A DNA stretch of 7,026 bases, taken from Pseudomonadota bacterium (GTDB lineage Bacteria > Pseudomonadota > Alphaproteobacteria > Rhizobiales > Devosiaceae). The stretch is from contig JAEWCE010000346.1 of assembly GCA_023390785.1 (NCBI GenBank), positions 1-7,026 on the forward strand. Reading direction: 5' to 3'. The notes under the pieces are model-generated. The model saw nothing but the letters and a program-made list of their open reading frames with translations, was not told where the DNA came from and ran no database searches. The position numbers and the translations under genes were made by a program. Every line of letters starts with the position of its first letter. Within the stretch, counting starts at the first letter, position 1. Of the stretch, positions 5,779-7,026 are shown piece by piece.

Positions 5779-6526
5779 AAGCAGAGCCATCACCGGGCCG
5801 CTCAGGCGGCTGGGCGGGATGCTGCTCGACACTCTCTATCCGCCGACATGCCTTGCATGCGACGCGCCCGTCGCCACCGCCGACACCCTCTGCGCCACGT
5901 GTTTTCGCGCGCTCAGGCCGATCAGTGCCCCGCTCTGTCCGGTGCTGGGCATTCCCTTCGAGGTTTCGCTCGGGCCGGGCGCGCTTTCGGCCGAGGCCAT
6001 CGCCGATCCGCCGCCCTTCGATCGCGCCCGCGCCGCAGTGGCCTACAACGAGATTGCCGGGGCGCTGGTCGGCAAGCTCAAATATGGCGACCGGCCGGAG
6101 CTGGCGCGCTTCTGCGCCCGGCTGATGGCGCAGGCGGGTCACGAGCTCTGGGGGCCGGACGCGGTGCTGGTGCCGGTGCCGATGCATCGCCGCCGCCAGG
6201 TCGTCCGGCGCTACAACCAGTCGACCGAACTGGCGCGGGCGCTGGGCAGGCTCACCGGCGTGCCGGTCGACCCGCTGCTGGTCGGGCGCCGCAAGAATAC
6301 GCGGCCGCAGGTCGGCCTGTCGGGCGAGGCGCGCAGGCGCAATCTTGCTGGCGCATTCCAGCCATCTCCTGACATAGCTTCACGGCTGAAGGGCCGCCGT
6401 GTCATCCTCGTCGACGACGTCGTCACCACCGGCTCGACCGTCAAGGCGGTGGCCAGGGCGCTGCGCGGCGCCGGCGTCGAGCATGTCGACGTGATCAGTT
6501 TTTCCCGCGTTGTGACAGGGAGTTAG
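5753..6526 (+). CDS. comF: ComF-family phosphoribosyltransferase-like protein
   Basis: ComF-type proteins have a phosphoribosyltransferase fold. In naturally competent bacteria they support DNA uptake or processing of incoming single strands, but they are also widespread in species not known to be competent. The 257-residue protein has an N-terminal zinc-ribbon with Cys33, Cys36, Cys47 and Cys50 (CLAC...CATC). Family motifs follow: FDRARAAVAY (89-98), LVPVPMHRRR (139-148) with RRYNQSTELA (152-161), RPQVGLSGEARRRNLAGAF (184-202), and the PRPP-binding loop VILVDDVVTTGST (217-229). AGGA at 5742-5745, 7 nt before the ATG, supports the start. It is divergent from the methyltransferase-like gene with 34 bp between start codons, and is followed closely by a small unknown gene and grxC. 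The biochemical reaction of ComF proteins is not settled. The identification itself is secure. Confidence 0.94.
   Translation: METGAGLVKSRAITGPLRRLGGMLLDTLYPPTCLACDAPVATADTLCATCFRALRPISAPLCPVLGIPFEVSLGPGALSAEAIADPPPFDRARAAVAYNEIAGALVGKLKYGDRPELARFCARLMAQAGHELWGPDAVLVPVPMHRRRQVVRRYNQSTELARALGRLTGVPVDPLLVGRRKNTRPQVGLSGEARRRNLAGAFQPSPDIASRLKGRRVILVDDVVTTGSTVKAVARALRGAGVEHVDVISFSRVVTGS
6518..6522 (+). promoter_or_regulatory. Ribosome-binding site that selects the ATG at 6532
   Basis: GGGAG at the end of comF is 9 nt from the ATG at 6532 but only 3 nt from an in-frame GTG at 6526 that overlaps the comF stop. The spacing favours the ATG. Translation is probably coupled to comF. Confidence 0.5.
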
Positions 6527-6531
6527 TGCGA

Positions 6532-6888
6532 ATGGGCGACCTCCGGATCAACCGCCCCCGGTTCCTGCGCAGCCGCGTCGCGCGGCCGCCCGAGCTCACC
6601 GCTGCCGACATCGCCCCCGGCCTCGGCCACAATGGTGGTCCGCCGCTCGACCACGTCCCGGAGTGGGGCATCGGTGGCATCGGCAACTACTTCGTGTGGC
6701 GCACGGCGTCCGAGGCGGCGTTCAAGAAAGTGCCGGTCGAAACCGCCATCCGGCGAGCCAGGAAGGCAGAGTCACTGGGTCTGACCTATCGCGAGTACCA
6801 GCTCGAAATCCTCGAGCGGGGCCGCTTCCTCCAGGCCGAGGATGCCGCGCGGATCGCCGAGATCGTTGCGGCGCGGTCGCGTCGCTAG
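6532..6888 (+). CDS. Small conserved-looking protein of unknown function with a GHNGGPPLD motif
   Basis: I do not recognise a function for this 118-residue protein. Its N-terminus is basic (RINRPRFLRSRVARPP, residues 5-20). It carries LGHNGGPPLDH (31-41), a motif I recall from several short uncharacterised alphaproteobacterial proteins. A Gly/aromatic segment follows (WGIGGIGNYFVW, 45-56), then a C-terminal helical region rich in Arg, Glu and Ala (about 57-118) with LGLTYREYQLEILERGRFLQ (82-101). There is no signal peptide or membrane segment, so a cytoplasmic location is likely. Two in-frame starts are possible: a GTG at 6526 that overlaps the comF stop, and the preferred ATG at 6532. The gene is probably co-transcribed with comF. 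The basic N-terminus could suggest nucleic-acid contact, but no DNA-binding fold is evident. Confidence 0.75.
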   Translation: MGDLRINRPRFLRSRVARPPELTAADIAPGLGHNGGPPLDHVPEWGIGGIGNYFVWRTASEAAFKKVPVETAIRRARKAESLGLTYREYQLEILERGRFLQAEDAARIAEIVAARSRR

Positions 6889-6890
6889 CG

Positions 6891-6920
6891 TTGTCAGCGC
6901 CGGCACAGTCCCCATATAGA
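6891..6920 (+). promoter_or_regulatory. Candidate promoter for grxC
   Basis: TTGTCA (6891-6896, five of six matches to TTGACA) is followed after 18 bp by TATAGA (6915-6920, four of six matches to TATAAT). Transcription would begin near 6927, leaving a 5' leader of about 20 nt before the grxC ATG. It begins 2 nt after the stop codon of the preceding gene, so grxC may be expressed independently of comF. Confidence 0.5.
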
Positions 6921-6946
6921 GGGAAACCGGAACCCACTGACCCCAC

Positions 6947-7026
6947 ATGTCGAAAGTCCAGATCTACACCACCAATTGGTGCCCCTATTGCACCGCCGCC
7001 AAGTCCCTTCTCGCCCAGAAGGGCGT
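6947..7026 (+). CDS. grxC: Glutaredoxin 3 (GrxC), N-terminal part
   Basis: Glutaredoxins reduce disulfides and glutathione mixed disulfides in the cytoplasm using glutathione. Only 26 codons and two bases are visible before the right edge; the family is about 85 residues long. The start MSKVQIYTTNWCPYCTAAKS matches glutaredoxin 3: a first beta strand, then the dithiol active site Cys12-Pro-Tyr-Cys15, then a helix. No strong Shine-Dalgarno sits near the ATG; GGAA at 6929-6932 is distant at 14 nt. The gene follows the small unknown gene by 58 nt and has its own candidate promoter in that gap. The CPYC site and the strand before it make the family clear; completeness cannot be judged here. Confidence 0.92.
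   Translation, partial: MSKVQIYTTNWCPYCTAAKSLLAQKG

Noticed and set aside
5719..5832. N-terminal extension of the methyltransferase-like gene to an upstream ATG
   Set aside because: It would overlap the comF start, lacks family similarity, and lies upstream of the predicted transcription start.
1..7026. CRISPR arrays, tRNA/rRNA genes, insertion sequences, attachment sites
   Set aside because: I saw no regularly spaced direct repeats, no tRNA-like T-loop with CCA end, and no transposase or integrase motif in any of the intergenic regions.

Overview
This 7 kb window is GC-rich and gene-dense, with short or no intergenic gaps. The protein types suggest an alphaproteobacterium of the Hyphomicrobiales (rhizobial or Devosia-like). 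Supporting this are the SecA N-terminus, a NDUFAF5-like methyltransferase, a ComF phosphoribosyltransferase next to GrxC, and a small GHNGGPPLD-containing protein. The order is inferred from protein style and gene order; genus cannot be fixed from sequence alone.

Layout. Bases 1-917 (minus) hold the first 305 codons of secA, which runs off the left edge. Bases 918-1129 are a divergent intergenic region with a convincing secA promoter (TTGACA, 17 bp, TACATA) and a secA leader of about 100 nt. Bases 1130-2074 (plus) encode an exported parvulin-type peptidyl-prolyl isomerase, followed by a strong GC-rich hairpin. Bases 2246-4845 (plus) form a tight array: argJ, a GNAT acetyltransferase, a MutT-type Nudix hydrolase and a small Flp-type pilin. 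Gaps in this array are 2, -4 and 13 nt. Bases 4852-5718 (minus) encode a methyltransferase-like protein that converges on the pilin gene with 6 nt between stop codons. Bases 5753-6526 (plus) encode ComF. It is followed by a 118-residue protein of unknown function (6532-6888) and the start of grxC (6947 to the right edge), which has its own candidate promoter.

Functional reading. The left part pairs the motor of Sec export with a periplasmic folding factor, transcribed divergently. The argJ array combines arginine biosynthesis, an unassigned acetyltransferase, nucleotide-pool or DNA-repair sanitation, and an orphan pilin. The right part is a divergent pair (methyltransferase / comF) whose only good promoter on the minus strand puts its -10 box directly on the comF start codon.

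Most of the window is ordinary chromosomal core. I saw no mobile element, CRISPR array, tRNA, rRNA or toxin/defence cassette, and no evidence of a wholly new system. The points most worth a second look are the degenerate SAM-binding motif of the methyltransferase, the promoter/start-codon overlap at comF, the orphan pilin, an Arg-to-Leu change in a conserved SecA motif, the orientation of the hairpin after the isomerase gene, and the uncharacterised small protein after comF.
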